From the NCBI GenBank assembly GCA_035559795.1, contig DATMAR010000009.1, positions 178,600 to 242,599 on the forward strand: a DNA stretch of 64,000 nucleotides, written 5' to 3'. Origin of the DNA: Fimbriimonadales bacterium (GTDB lineage: Bacteria; Armatimonadota; Fimbriimonadia; Fimbriimonadales; ATM1). The position numbers and the translations under genes are program-made. The notes beneath the pieces were generated by a model, which worked only from the letters and a program-made list of their open reading frames with translations, did no database searches and had not been told where the DNA came from. How positions within the stretch are numbered: the first letter of the stretch is position 1; the number at the start of each line of letters is the position of its first letter. This document shows, one piece after another, positions 8,640 through 17,156 of this stretch.

Positions 8640-9734
8640 ATGAAAAAATTCGAAATACATCCTGACATTTCTTTAGCATCTACTCTTCCAGGGTCTTTTT
8701 ATTGCAGTCAAGAAATTTACGAGCGAAGCAAAAATGCTATTTTCGCGCGTTCTTGGCAGTTGGCTGCCGATAGGGATTTCGTGCGTCTGCCAGGGCAGGT
8801 TTATCCATTCTTTTTGTTGGAGGGTTTTCTGAACGAACCGTTGTTGCTTACGAGAGATTCACAAGACCGTTTGCATCTGCTCTCCAACGTATGTACGCAT
8901 CGTGGCAATTTATTAATAGAAAACCCGGGAAATGCAACGATGCTTCGCTGTCGCTATCATGGTCGTCGCTTCCATTTGGATGGAAAGTTTCATAGCATGC
9001 CGGAATTCGAAGGTTGCGATGGCTTTCCAAGCGAAGCAGACAATCTTTCGACGATTCCTTTTGCCGAATGGGGAAGATGGATATTCGTGTCCTTGTCTCC
9101 GAAAGCCGATCTCGAAGAGTGGCTTCAACCGATGATACGCAGGTTGTCATGGATTCCCGTGGAACAGTTTCGACACGATCCCACAAGAAGCAGAGACTAT
9201 CTCGTAAAAGCGAATTGGGCTTTGTATTGCGACAATTATTTGGAAGGGTTTCATATCCCATACGTTCATCCTTCACTGAGCGAAGCGATTGATTACGGAA
9301 CGTATCAGACGGAAATATTTCCCTATGGAGTTTTGCAAATTGCCTACTCGGATAAGGGAGAGGAGACTTTCGATATCCCCCCCGGTCATCCTGATTCCGG
9401 TAAATCCGTCGCTGCTTATTATTTTTGGTTCTTTCCGAATCTTATGTTCAACTTTTATCCTTGGGGACTTTCGCTAAACATCGTTCGTCCCGTTTCTCTG
9501 GAACTCACGAAGATTTCTTACCTAACTTATATTTGGGATGAAACGAGGCTCGGAAGAGGCGCTGGAGCGGATTTGGATAGAGTGGAAAGAGAAGACCAAG
9601 CAATCGTCGAAGCCGTGCAGAAAGGTGTGCATTCGAGATTTTACGAACGCGGACGTTATTCTCCAAAACGAGAAGAAGGCGTCCACCATTTTCATCGTCT
9701 GCTTACGAGTTTTTTGCAAGACGAAGCTTTATAA
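8640..9734 (+). CDS. Rieske non-heme iron oxygenase, large-subunit type
   Basis: 364 residues. The N-terminal Rossmann-independent Rieske domain has both cluster motifs: C85-T-H87-RGN and C104-R-Y-H107-GRRF. The catalytic domain has the mononuclear iron motif around D198, H205 and H210 (CDNYLEGFHIPYVHPSL). These enzymes hydroxylate aromatic rings or demethylate quaternary amines, using electrons from a separate reductase. No reductase or small subunit is adjacent, so substrate and partner are unknown. The C-terminus is shorter than in classic ring-hydroxylating alpha subunits (about 450), closer to single-component alpha3 oxygenases. Confidence 0.88.
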   Translation: MKKFEIHPDISLASTLPGSFYCSQEIYERSKNAIFARSWQLAADRDFVRLPGQVYPFFLLEGFLNEPLLLTRDSQDRLHLLSNVCTHRGNLLIENPGNATMLRCRYHGRRFHLDGKFHSMPEFEGCDGFPSEADNLSTIPFAEWGRWIFVSLSPKADLEEWLQPMIRRLSWIPVEQFRHDPTRSRDYLVKANWALYCDNYLEGFHIPYVHPSLSEAIDYGTYQTEIFPYGVLQIAYSDKGEETFDIPPGHPDSGKSVAAYYFWFFPNLMFNFYPWGLSLNIVRPVSLELTKISYLTYIWDETRLGRGAGADLDRVEREDQAIVEAVQKGVHSRFYERGRYSPKREEGVHHFHRLLTSFLQDEAL

Positions 9735-9752
9735 ATCGCGACTATTCTGAAA

Positions 9753-10976
9753 TTACGGAGTAACGATTTTCCACATCGTTTGGTCAACCCGCGTAGTAAA
9801 GCGACTCGTGAAAGACCATTTCCAACTCACGCGAGAACGTATCTTTCTTGAACCGGTTTCGACATATTTCAAGGGATTACTTCCGACGGTTACGGTTACC
9901 GAAGAGTCCGTAGTCGTTGCACTTCTCGTGTCGAACGTGTCCCATTTTTGCGTTTGGAAGTTGTAAAGTTCTATTTTCTGGTCTATACCTTCACGCGTGA
10001 CGGATGCTTCCAAGGTGAAACTCAAACTCAACACATTGCTACTCGGGGCGACGCTTTCGACGACCAAAACGACGGGCGGGTCTCGCAAGGCACCCGGCTG
10101 AGGAAGAATTTGCATCTTCGATTCATCGCTATACCAAAGGTCGACTAAACTACCGGATTTCAAAGTTCCTTTCTCGATGGTAAAAGTAATCGGGAATACG
10201 TCATTCGATTTTCCACCGGTGGTAATTCCTAAAAGAAAATTCGCCTCGTTCGGTGAGCCGCCGAAATAATCCACTTCGGTTTCGTCGTACACACCATCAG
10301 GAAGGGGAAAAATATCGTACCAGAACACGTCTTCGCTGGTTCCCGTAGTCGCTCCCCCCCCACTGAAGACTGTAGAAAAGGCGAAATCGAAGTTTCCTTC
10401 TCCCGACGGGTCGGGTTCACGGAATTGTTGGGCGAAATAACATTCTCCATCGGGCACGGTCATACCGATAATGGAGATATCGAAGGTGATTTTCCAAGCC
10501 CCCCCGGATGGGAGTTGGAAAAATCCACCGAAATCCGCCAACACATCGTAAAACGCAGAAACACCCGCACCGAGCCCTTGGATGAATGTATCGTAAACAA
10601 TCCAACGAATCAGGAACTGGTGAGTGTCTGCTCCGTTGATTCCGACGGTGAGGTGTTTCCATGGCTGACCCTGCCCCACCGGGTCTAAAACGAGGTCGTC
10701 TAACGAACTCGGATTTTGGTCGGTGAAGAAATAAGTGCCGTCTCCGTTGTCGTTCAGATAGGCAGTTGCCCTCGGGTCGCCGCCGCGATAGGACTCATTA
10801 GCAGGGATTTTTTCGGCGACGTAGGAAATACGGTATCCGGCGACGGATTCATATCCGTAAAACCTCTTGACTTTGCCAAAGGTTATCGGCATTTCCCCGT
10901 AAATTTTTTGGCTATACGCGGGGATGATTCCAGAAATAATAAATGCAGCAAGTAGAAAACACCTAGTACAATTCAT
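9753..10976 (-). CDS. Secreted protein of unknown function
   Basis: 407 residues with a clear signal peptide (hydrophobic MNCTRCFLLAAFIISG, cleavage near PAYSQ). The rest is rich in Gly, Thr, Ser and aromatic residues with predicted beta character. There are no transmembrane segments, and I recognise no catalytic motif. Two parts can be seen: an acidic/Gly-rich domain to about residue 270 and a C-terminal beta-sandwich-like part (SLSFTLEASVTREG, TVTVGSNPLKYVETG). The start has a good GAGGA site. It resembles the large, poorly characterised exported structural or surface proteins common in Armatimonadota, but that is only an impression. Confidence 0.7.
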   Translation of the reverse strand: MNCTRCFLLAAFIISGIIPAYSQKIYGEMPITFGKVKRFYGYESVAGYRISYVAEKIPANESYRGGDPRATAYLNDNGDGTYFFTDQNPSSLDDLVLDPVGQGQPWKHLTVGINGADTHQFLIRWIVYDTFIQGLGAGVSAFYDVLADFGGFFQLPSGGAWKITFDISIIGMTVPDGECYFAQQFREPDPSGEGNFDFAFSTVFSGGGATTGTSEDVFWYDIFPLPDGVYDETEVDYFGGSPNEANFLLGITTGGKSNDVFPITFTIEKGTLKSGSLVDLWYSDESKMQILPQPGALRDPPVVLVVESVAPSSNVLSLSFTLEASVTREGIDQKIELYNFQTQKWDTFDTRSATTTDSSVTVTVGSNPLKYVETGSRKIRSRVSWKWSFTSRFTTRVDQTMWKIVTP

Positions 10977-11188
10977 GAGTAGTCCTCGTTTTTCTGAACA
11001 CCTCGCATTGCGCTTGCTCTATCTATTGTACAAAAAAATGTATCCAGATGATAAGTCAGAGCAAAAAAAGCGCTGCCTGCGATATTTATAACTTTCAGAC
11101 GTATTATATCGACCGAGTGTTCCTTGGATAAGTTGAAGTTTCGACGTCTAAAAGTCCTGCAAGCAGTCAAAATAGAGACCTTAACCAG

Positions 11189-12640
11189 ATGGGAAAACCA
11201 ATTCGAAAAGTCCTCGTAGCGAACCGGGGTGAAATCGCCTGCCGGATATTCCGCACCTTAGACCAAATGGGGATCGAAGGGGTGGCTATTTTTACCGAAC
11301 ACGACCGGGACGCAATTCATCGCTTCGCGGCATTCCAAAACCATCCAAAAGAGCGAGAGGCTTACGAGGTTTCGAGTTATTTGGCGATTTCTGAGATCGT
11401 CGAAATCGCGCTTCGATGCGGGGCGGATGCGATCCATCCGGGATACGGTTTCTTGGCGGAAAATCCGGCATTCGTACGAGCCTGTGAAGAGTCGGGAATC
11501 ATTTTCATCGGTCCGGATGCTGAAGCGATGGAGACGTTGGGAGACAAGGCGAAAGCGCGCGATGTTGCAAAAAGTTTAGGATTACCAGTCATGGAGGGAG
11601 TCGGACCGAGTTCGGACCCCATAGAACTGAAAAATGCAGCGCTTCGTTTAGGTGCCCCACTCATGTTGAAAGCCGCGGCAGGCGGGGGGGGAAAAGGGAT
11701 GAAGCGCATTCTCGACCTCAGCGAGATCGAATCGCAAATCGAAAGTTCGCAAAGAGAAACGAAAGGGGCATTCGGGGACGACAGGCTTATCATAGAACGT
11801 TACATTTATCCTTCGAGGCATGTAGAGGTACAAATTTTCGGAGACGGCATACGAGCGGTGGCTTTGGGAGAAAGAGAATGCAGTCTTCAAAGGAGACACC
11901 AAAAAGTTATCGAAGAATCACCATCGACCGCGGTAGACAATTCTTTGCGTGAGCGACTTTTCGAATCTGCCAAGAAATTATCGGAGAGCGTCGGTTATCG
12001 AAACGCAGGCACTTGCGAGTTCCTATTGGATTCGAAAGGGAATTTTTATTTTTTGGAAGTTAACACGCGCTTGCAAGTAGAACATCCCGTTACGGAACTT
12101 TGCACAGGACTCGATTTGGTGAAGATGCAAATCGAATTGGCTTGCGGTGGAAAACTGATTTCGCAAAACGAGATTCGACCTCGAGGACATGCTATCGAAG
12201 CACGTCTAAACGCCGAGGACCCTTATAACGATTTTTTGCCGAGTGCAGGGAGAGTTTTACTCTGCGAGCTGACTCCACCTGTGGGGGGGCGAATAGATTC
12301 GGGAATCGGCGAGTTTGTGACGACGCACTACGACCCCTTATTGGCGAAGTTCATCGCGCATGGTTCGAATCGAGAAGAGGCGAGGAGAAGACTTATCGAA
12401 AGTTTGAAATCCTCTGTGATTTTGGGTGTTTATACGAACCAGGAATTTCTTATGGAATTGTTGGAAAGCGATATGTTCGCTCGAGGGGAAACCTATACGA
12501 CGACATTGGACGAAATGGAAGTAACCCGCAAAGAAATTCCGCCCGAAATACTCGTTGCTGCAGCCCTTTTATATAAAGCGCCAGGAGTTAAGCCTTCTCG
12601 AAACCCGTGGCAAACGCTCGGAAAATGGAGGATGGAATGA
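11189..12640 (+). CDS. mccA: Biotin carboxylase subunit of an acyl-CoA carboxylase
   Basis: 483 residues, the length of a free-standing biotin carboxylase. It carboxylates carrier biotin with ATP and bicarbonate. The start is KVLVANRGEIACRIFRT. The ATP-grasp glycine loop (LKAAAGGGGKGMKR), the catalytic HVEVQIFGD and RECSLQRRHQK and the EVNTRLQVEHPVTE motif follow. It overlaps the biotin carrier gene by ATGA and precedes HMG-CoA lyase, so its natural partner is the MccB-like subunit at 3.1 kb. Ordinary MCC alpha chains are about 650-670 residues with carboxylase, linker and carrier fused; here they are split. It could alternatively serve as the housekeeping AccC. Confidence 0.9.
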   Translation: MGKPIRKVLVANRGEIACRIFRTLDQMGIEGVAIFTEHDRDAIHRFAAFQNHPKEREAYEVSSYLAISEIVEIALRCGADAIHPGYGFLAENPAFVRACEESGIIFIGPDAEAMETLGDKAKARDVAKSLGLPVMEGVGPSSDPIELKNAALRLGAPLMLKAAAGGGGKGMKRILDLSEIESQIESSQRETKGAFGDDRLIIERYIYPSRHVEVQIFGDGIRAVALGERECSLQRRHQKVIEESPSTAVDNSLRERLFESAKKLSESVGYRNAGTCEFLLDSKGNFYFLEVNTRLQVEHPVTELCTGLDLVKMQIELACGGKLISQNEIRPRGHAIEARLNAEDPYNDFLPSAGRVLLCELTPPVGGRIDSGIGEFVTTHYDPLLAKFIAHGSNREEARRRLIESLKSSVILGVYTNQEFLMELLESDMFARGETYTTTLDEMEVTRKEIPPEILVAAALLYKAPGVKPSRNPWQTLGKWRME

Positions 12641-13059
12641 AAATCCTTACTCCGACCGGTGTAATGGAGGTGACAATTCCTCCGAATGCTAAACTCGTTC
12701 CATCGGAAAAACCCCATCGCTACATTTTGGAAATCAATGCAAAAAGGCAAGAAATCGTTATCGCGCGAAGCGGTCTCGATATATGGATAGCTTCGGGGGG
12801 GCGAACTTTTCGATTTTCCTTGCCGGACGTTTCGGAAACGAGCGCCGTGAAAGAGATACGGGCGCCGATGACAGGGACAATCGTTACTGTCCCCGTCCGA
12901 GCTGGTGAAAAAGTACAAAAAGGAGATACGCTCGTGATTTTAGAGGCGATGAAAATGGAATATCGCATGGAGGCTCCTATCGACGGAGAAATACACGACG
13001 TTTATGTCAAAGAAGGCGATTTGGTGGATTTAGGGCAGGTTCTCATTCGTTTGGTATGA
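12637..13059 (+). CDS. Biotin carboxyl carrier protein of the same carboxylase
   Basis: 140 residues from ATG 12637, which overlaps the carboxylase stop as ATGA and has GGAGGA just upstream; a longer frame begins at 12607 but lies inside the upstream gene. The last 75 residues form a biotinyl domain: IRAPMTGTIVTVPVRAGEKV, then the biotinylation site EAMKMEYRMEAP with Lys in AMKM, then IDGEIHDVYVKEGDLVDLG. The first 60 residues are a beta-rich cap that may contact the carboxylase. It overlaps the HMG-CoA lyase start by four bases, so three products are translationally coupled. Confidence 0.92.
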   Translation: MKILTPTGVMEVTIPPNAKLVPSEKPHRYILEINAKRQEIVIARSGLDIWIASGGRTFRFSLPDVSETSAVKEIRAPMTGTIVTVPVRAGEKVQKGDTLVILEAMKMEYRMEAPIDGEIHDVYVKEGDLVDLGQVLIRLV

Positions 13060-13910
13060 AAGAAAAAATTCGAATCGTAGAAGTCGGTCCGAGAGATGGT
13101 CTTCAGAATGAACCGAATATCATTCCGACAGATGTGAAAGTCGCATTTATCGATGCACTGTCCGAGGCGGGATTCGAAGAAATCGAAGCAGGTGCATTCG
13201 TTTCTCCGAAATGGGTTCCACAAATGGCGGATTCCGATGAAGTGTTTCGAAGAATTCGAAGGAAACAAGGAGTGAGATACTCCGCACTCGTACCGAACGA
13301 AAAGGGGTTGGAACGCGCACTGGAGGTGAAGGTTGATAAAATTGCCGTTTTCACTGCAGCGAGCGAAACCTTCAATTTGAAAAACATCAATGCGACAATC
13401 GAGGAATCGTTGAACCGGTTGCGTCCGGTAGTTTCGAATTCGCCTGTTCCGGTGCGTGGATACGTTTCGACTGCTTTCGTTTGTCCCTACGAAGGGAAGA
13501 TCTCTCCTTCCCGAGTTATTCCTGTCGTGAAAGAACTTTTGGAAATGGGATGCGAAGAAATTTCCATCGGGGATACGATAGGAAAAGCGACGACAGAAGA
13601 CGTTCGTACTTTGTTGGAAGAAGTTTCTAAGGTTTGCTCCTTCGAAAAAATTGCACTTCATTTTCATGACACTTATGGGGGGGCGGTTAAGAATGCTTTG
13701 GTGGGTGCGGAGATGGGAGTAAGAGTTTTCGACGCTTCGGCGGGGGGCATAGGAGGATGCCCTTATGCACCAGGTGCACCGGGGAACGTCGCGACAGAGG
13801 ATTTGGTGAGAGCATTTCCCGGAAGAACAGGAATAGATTTAGAAAAATTGGCTGCTGCGTCGCAGATTGTTCGTGGGTACGTTTCGGAAAAGAGAGTAAA
13901 GGCACAGTAG
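13056..13910 (+). CDS. mvaB: Hydroxymethylglutaryl-CoA lyase
   Basis: 284 residues, slightly shorter than usual (about 300). It splits HMG-CoA into acetyl-CoA and acetoacetate, the last step of leucine degradation. The HMGL/DRE-TIM signature is at the start (RIVEVGPRDGLQNEPNIIP), with EAGAFVSPKWVPQMAD, the metal-site LHFHDTYGGAVKNAL and the cysteine-bearing loop GGCPYAPGAPGNVATEDL. It is translationally coupled to the biotin carrier gene. Together with mccB, the hydratase and the split carboxylase it completes the path from 3-methylcrotonyl-CoA to acetoacetate, which AtoE could transport. Confidence 0.94.
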   Translation: MKEKIRIVEVGPRDGLQNEPNIIPTDVKVAFIDALSEAGFEEIEAGAFVSPKWVPQMADSDEVFRRIRRKQGVRYSALVPNEKGLERALEVKVDKIAVFTAASETFNLKNINATIEESLNRLRPVVSNSPVPVRGYVSTAFVCPYEGKISPSRVIPVVKELLEMGCEEISIGDTIGKATTEDVRTLLEEVSKVCSFEKIALHFHDTYGGAVKNALVGAEMGVRVFDASAGGIGGCPYAPGAPGNVATEDLVRAFPGRTGIDLEKLAAASQIVRGYVSEKRVKAQ

Positions 13911-13977
13911 CATTTGGTATGCCCCATGCATGACTTCAAAAGTTAATCCCACACGACCCTTAGAAACGTCTATATTT

Positions 13978-13986
13978 TGATATAAT
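13978..13986 (+). promoter_or_regulatory. Extended -10 promoter upstream of subtilisin gene 1
   Basis: TGATATAAT is a perfect extended -10 (TGn plus TATAAT) about 60 bases before the ATG at 14045. No good -35 is seen 16-18 bases upstream, which is acceptable for extended -10 promoters. Confidence 0.5.
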
Positions 13987-14044
13987 TATCTAACCGCCTT
14001 CGTTTGGGGTGGTTTCTCCAATACTTTTTCAGAGAGGTCTAACG

Positions 14045-15172
14045 ATGAAAGCAAAGGTGCTTTTTGTTTTTTCTTTGTGTTTTTTATTCACCTACGCTCT
14101 TGCGCGAACGGAGTACGTTCCTGGAGAGATTCTCGTCAAATTCAAAACAGGCCACGAACTCCAAGCCATGTTCGAGAACCGTCGAATCGGCGCTAAGGTA
14201 ATGGAAACACTGCCTGATTTAGGAGTCTGTCGGTTGAAACTTCCCAAGAACCTCGATGTTCTTGAAGGAATCGAGCACTATTCGAACCTGAGTTTCGTGG
14301 AATACGCAGAACCGAACTACATTATTAGGGCGTTTTTCACCCCCAACGACCCTTCCTTCGGAAGCCAATGGGGACCGAAGAAGATTCAATGTTCTTCGGC
14401 TTGGGATATTACGTTCGGCTCATCGAGTGTTCTCATCGCAATCGTGGATACAGGCATAAGTAAAACACATCCTGATTTGAGTTCAAAGATTGCCGGAGGC
14501 TGGAATTTCTATAGCAACAATTCCAACTATAACGACGACAATGGCCACGGCTCGCATTGTGCAGGAATTGCCGCCGCGGCTACGAACAACGGAGTCGGTA
14601 TCGCTGGTGTCGGCTTCAACTGCAGGCTGCTTGCGGTAAAGGTTCTGAATGCCTCTGGTTCGGGAACCCTCACAACTGTAGCGAACGGAATCACCTGGTC
14701 TGCGAACAACGGAGCGAAAGTGATTTCGATGAGCCTCGGCGCATCCTCGGGTTCGAGCACCTTGTTAAACGCTGTCAATTACGCCTGGAGCAAAAACTGC
14801 ATCCTGGTCGCAGCAGCTGGAAATAGCGGAAAGACTTCTCCTACGTACCCAGCCTATTATTCTAACTGCATTGCGGTGGCTTCTTCCACGTCGAGCGATA
14901 CTCGCTCTTATTTCAGCAACTATGGAAGTTGGGTCGAATTAGCCGCCCCAGGGTCGAGCATTTATAGCACCTATAAAGGCTCTTCTTATGCCACTTTGAG
15001 CGGCACTTCCATGGCATGCCCGCATGTTTCTGGGGTTGCTGGCCTTGTCTGGAGTCGTTTCGGTACGGGACAGAGCAACTCTTGGGTCCGTTCGAAAATC
15101 GAAAGCACGGCAGATTACGTAGGTACGTGGGTTTCGAAAGGACGCGTCAACGCATATAAAGCGGTGCAGTAA
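14045..15172 (+). CDS. Secreted subtilisin-like serine protease (S8) 1
   Basis: 375 residues from ATG 14045; an upstream in-frame start at 14009 would add 12 residues before the signal peptide and is unlikely. Signal peptide (to about residue 20), fervidolysin-type propeptide (VPGEILVKFK to FVEYAEPNYIIRA, about 24-96), then the S8 domain. The catalytic triad is D135 (IVDTGISKTHPDL), H168 (NGHGSHCAG) and S322 (SGTSMACPHVSG), with oxyanion N260. It ends directly after the protease domain, unlike the next two paralogs. It is the first of three tandem copies. Confidence 0.94.
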   Translation: MKAKVLFVFSLCFLFTYALARTEYVPGEILVKFKTGHELQAMFENRRIGAKVMETLPDLGVCRLKLPKNLDVLEGIEHYSNLSFVEYAEPNYIIRAFFTPNDPSFGSQWGPKKIQCSSAWDITFGSSSVLIAIVDTGISKTHPDLSSKIAGGWNFYSNNSNYNDDNGHGSHCAGIAAAATNNGVGIAGVGFNCRLLAVKVLNASGSGTLTTVANGITWSANNGAKVISMSLGASSGSSTLLNAVNYAWSKNCILVAAAGNSGKTSPTYPAYYSNCIAVASSTSSDTRSYFSNYGSWVELAAPGSSIYSTYKGSSYATLSGTSMACPHVSGVAGLVWSRFGTGQSNSWVRSKIESTADYVGTWVSKGRVNAYKAVQ

Positions 15173-15235
15173 GCCGTTCTTAATTGGGATTCCCGATAAA
15201 AAGTTCACCAATTGAAGGTTCGACGGGGTTATCCA

Positions 15236-15267
15236 CCACACCAACCCCTTTGGTGTGGCTTTTTTTG
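15236..15267 (+). terminator. Rho-independent terminator after subtilisin gene 1
   Basis: Stem CCACACCAA (15236-15244) pairs with TTGGTGTGG (15250-15258), followed by a T-run ending at 15267. It separates the first protease from the second, so they are independent transcripts. Confidence 0.9.
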
Positions 15268-15390
15268 TATAATTGGCACGTTTTTTGAAAGTTAAAGGAA
15301 CGTGTTAGCGTTACCAACACGTCTTTTTAGGTTAAGGGGTTTTCCGTGCCCATTCATAATCTTAATCTATTGTTTATCTGGAGGTATGGT

Positions 15391-16980
15391 ATGAATTCGA
15401 AATTACTGGTCGCTTCTCTGATAGCGTCCTTAGCCGTGTGCGCTTCCGCCCAGAGATACGGCGAATACGTAAAGGACGAAGTTCTTGTAAAATTCAAACC
15501 CGGTAGTCAAATTTCTGCAACTATTGCGAATAACAAACTCGGCGCAAGAGTCGTGGATTACAACGATGCAATCGGGTTCACGACCATCAAACTCCCACCG
15601 ATGGTTTCTGTCCCGGCAGCCGTTAGTTATTACAGCAAATTAGACTTTGTCGAATATGCAGAACCGAACGGCATCGTTCATGTTACATTCACACCGAACG
15701 ACCCTGGTTGGGGAAACCAGTGGGGTCCTAAGAAAATCAAATGCCCAGAGGCGTGGGACATCACTCAAGGCTCGAGTTCAGTACGAATCGCAATTTGCGA
15801 CACTGGAATAGATAAAGACCATCCCGACCTCGCTTCTAAAATCGTTCTGGGGAAGAACTTTACGAGCGGTGATGCTAACGCCTGGGATGATGGCTTCGGT
15901 CATGGATCTCACACCGCAGGAATCGCCGCTGCAATTACGAACAACGGAATTGGTGTTGCAGGTGTTGGTTTCAACTGTTCCCTAATGGCAGCGAAAGTTC
16001 TCGATAACGGCGGTAGTGGTACGTGGGCTTGGGTTGCAAGCGGAATTACTTGGGCAACTGACAATGGCGCTGATGCTATTAACCTTAGTTTAGGGGCTTC
16101 TTCCGGTTCGAGCACTTTGCTGAACGCTGTGAACTATGCATGGAACAATAACGTGGTTATCGCTGCCGCAGCAGGGAATAACGGCAATACGGCAGCATTC
16201 TATCCAGCCTTTTACACGAACTGTATCGCCGTCGCAGCCTCTAACTCTGCTGATGGGAAACCATCGTGGAGTACTTATGGAAGTTGGGTCGAAGTCGCTG
16301 CACCTGGCCAGAGCATTTACAGCACATGGAAAAACAACTCGTACGTTTATTCCGACGGAACTTCTATGGCAAGCCCGCATGTCGCAGGCGAAGCAGGATT
16401 ACTCTGGGCGCATCTCGGCACCGGCGTGAGCAATAGTATCATCCGAAGTCGAATCGAACAGAGCGCAGATCCTGTCGGCAGCTGGGTCGTTTACGGGCGC
16501 ATCAACTGCTTCAAAGCGCTCAATCAAGGCGAGACTGTAAAAGAATTCGCTCCGACTGGATTCGGCACGGTACAAGGAACGAAGCGAGGCGGCAACATTG
16601 CAAGCCTTGCAGCCGACGACGAGAACAAACTTTGGATTAGTTCTAATAAGCCCGACTTCACCACGGCGAAAATTGAGTGGTATGCAGAAACAGTCGTAAG
16701 TTATCCAGGGACGTTGACGAAACTGGAAATTCAGTTGCAGGCTCTCACCCTCCCAGCAGACACCTGTGATGTGTATCTTTTGAACTTCAACACAGGGGTG
16801 TTAGATTACAAAGGAACTATGTCATTAGTTAGTTCAGACACGACTCAGACAATCGCTGTGACATCAGGGTTGTCGGACTACGTCGTTGATGGTTACACAG
16901 TTGCATATTTCGCTGTGTCTGGACCGAGCTTGGTCGAGATGCGAACCGACCAGGTGATATTCCGGACCTTCTCGCAATGA
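15391..16980 (+). CDS. Secreted subtilisin-like serine protease (S8) 2, with C-terminal domain
   Basis: 529 residues from ATG 15391, with CTGGAGG upstream; the in-frame start at 15346 lacks a site. Signal peptide ends near ASAQ. Propeptide runs from EVLVKFKPG to VEYAEPNGIV. Catalytic motifs are ICDTGIDKDHPDL, GFGHGSHTAGIAA and DGTSMASPHVAGEAG. After the protease, about 145 residues form a beta-sandwich-like domain (VKEFAPTGFGTVQGTKRG to the FRTFSQ end) shared only with paralog 3, which may bind a substrate or the cell surface. Close similarity to its neighbours points to tandem duplication. Confidence 0.94.
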   Translation: MNSKLLVASLIASLAVCASAQRYGEYVKDEVLVKFKPGSQISATIANNKLGARVVDYNDAIGFTTIKLPPMVSVPAAVSYYSKLDFVEYAEPNGIVHVTFTPNDPGWGNQWGPKKIKCPEAWDITQGSSSVRIAICDTGIDKDHPDLASKIVLGKNFTSGDANAWDDGFGHGSHTAGIAAAITNNGIGVAGVGFNCSLMAAKVLDNGGSGTWAWVASGITWATDNGADAINLSLGASSGSSTLLNAVNYAWNNNVVIAAAAGNNGNTAAFYPAFYTNCIAVAASNSADGKPSWSTYGSWVEVAAPGQSIYSTWKNNSYVYSDGTSMASPHVAGEAGLLWAHLGTGVSNSIIRSRIEQSADPVGSWVVYGRINCFKALNQGETVKEFAPTGFGTVQGTKRGGNIASLAADDENKLWISSNKPDFTTAKIEWYAETVVSYPGTLTKLEIQLQALTLPADTCDVYLLNFNTGVLDYKGTMSLVSSDTTQTIAVTSGLSDYVVDGYTVAYFAVSGPSLVEMRTDQVIFRTFSQ

Positions 16981-17015
16981 ACTAGTTTCTAACCTTAGCG
17001 CAGACTGATAACAAT

Positions 17016-17051
17016 GAAGCCGGCATTTTATGCCGGCTTCGATTTTTTTTT
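17016..17051 (+). terminator. Rho-independent terminator after subtilisin gene 2
   Basis: GAAGCCGGCA (17016-17025) and TGCCGGCTTC (17031-17040) form a perfect 10-bp stem with loop TTTTA, followed by GATTTTTTTTT. Confidence 0.95.
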
Positions 17052-17156
17052 GGATTTTGCTTCCGTAAGGAACTTCTATTGTTACTGGTATCGTCTAAAG
17101 GGCAAGTGCGTTTGGTGTACGCGCTCGAGTAACGGTACCGAGAGGAGGTGCATTCG

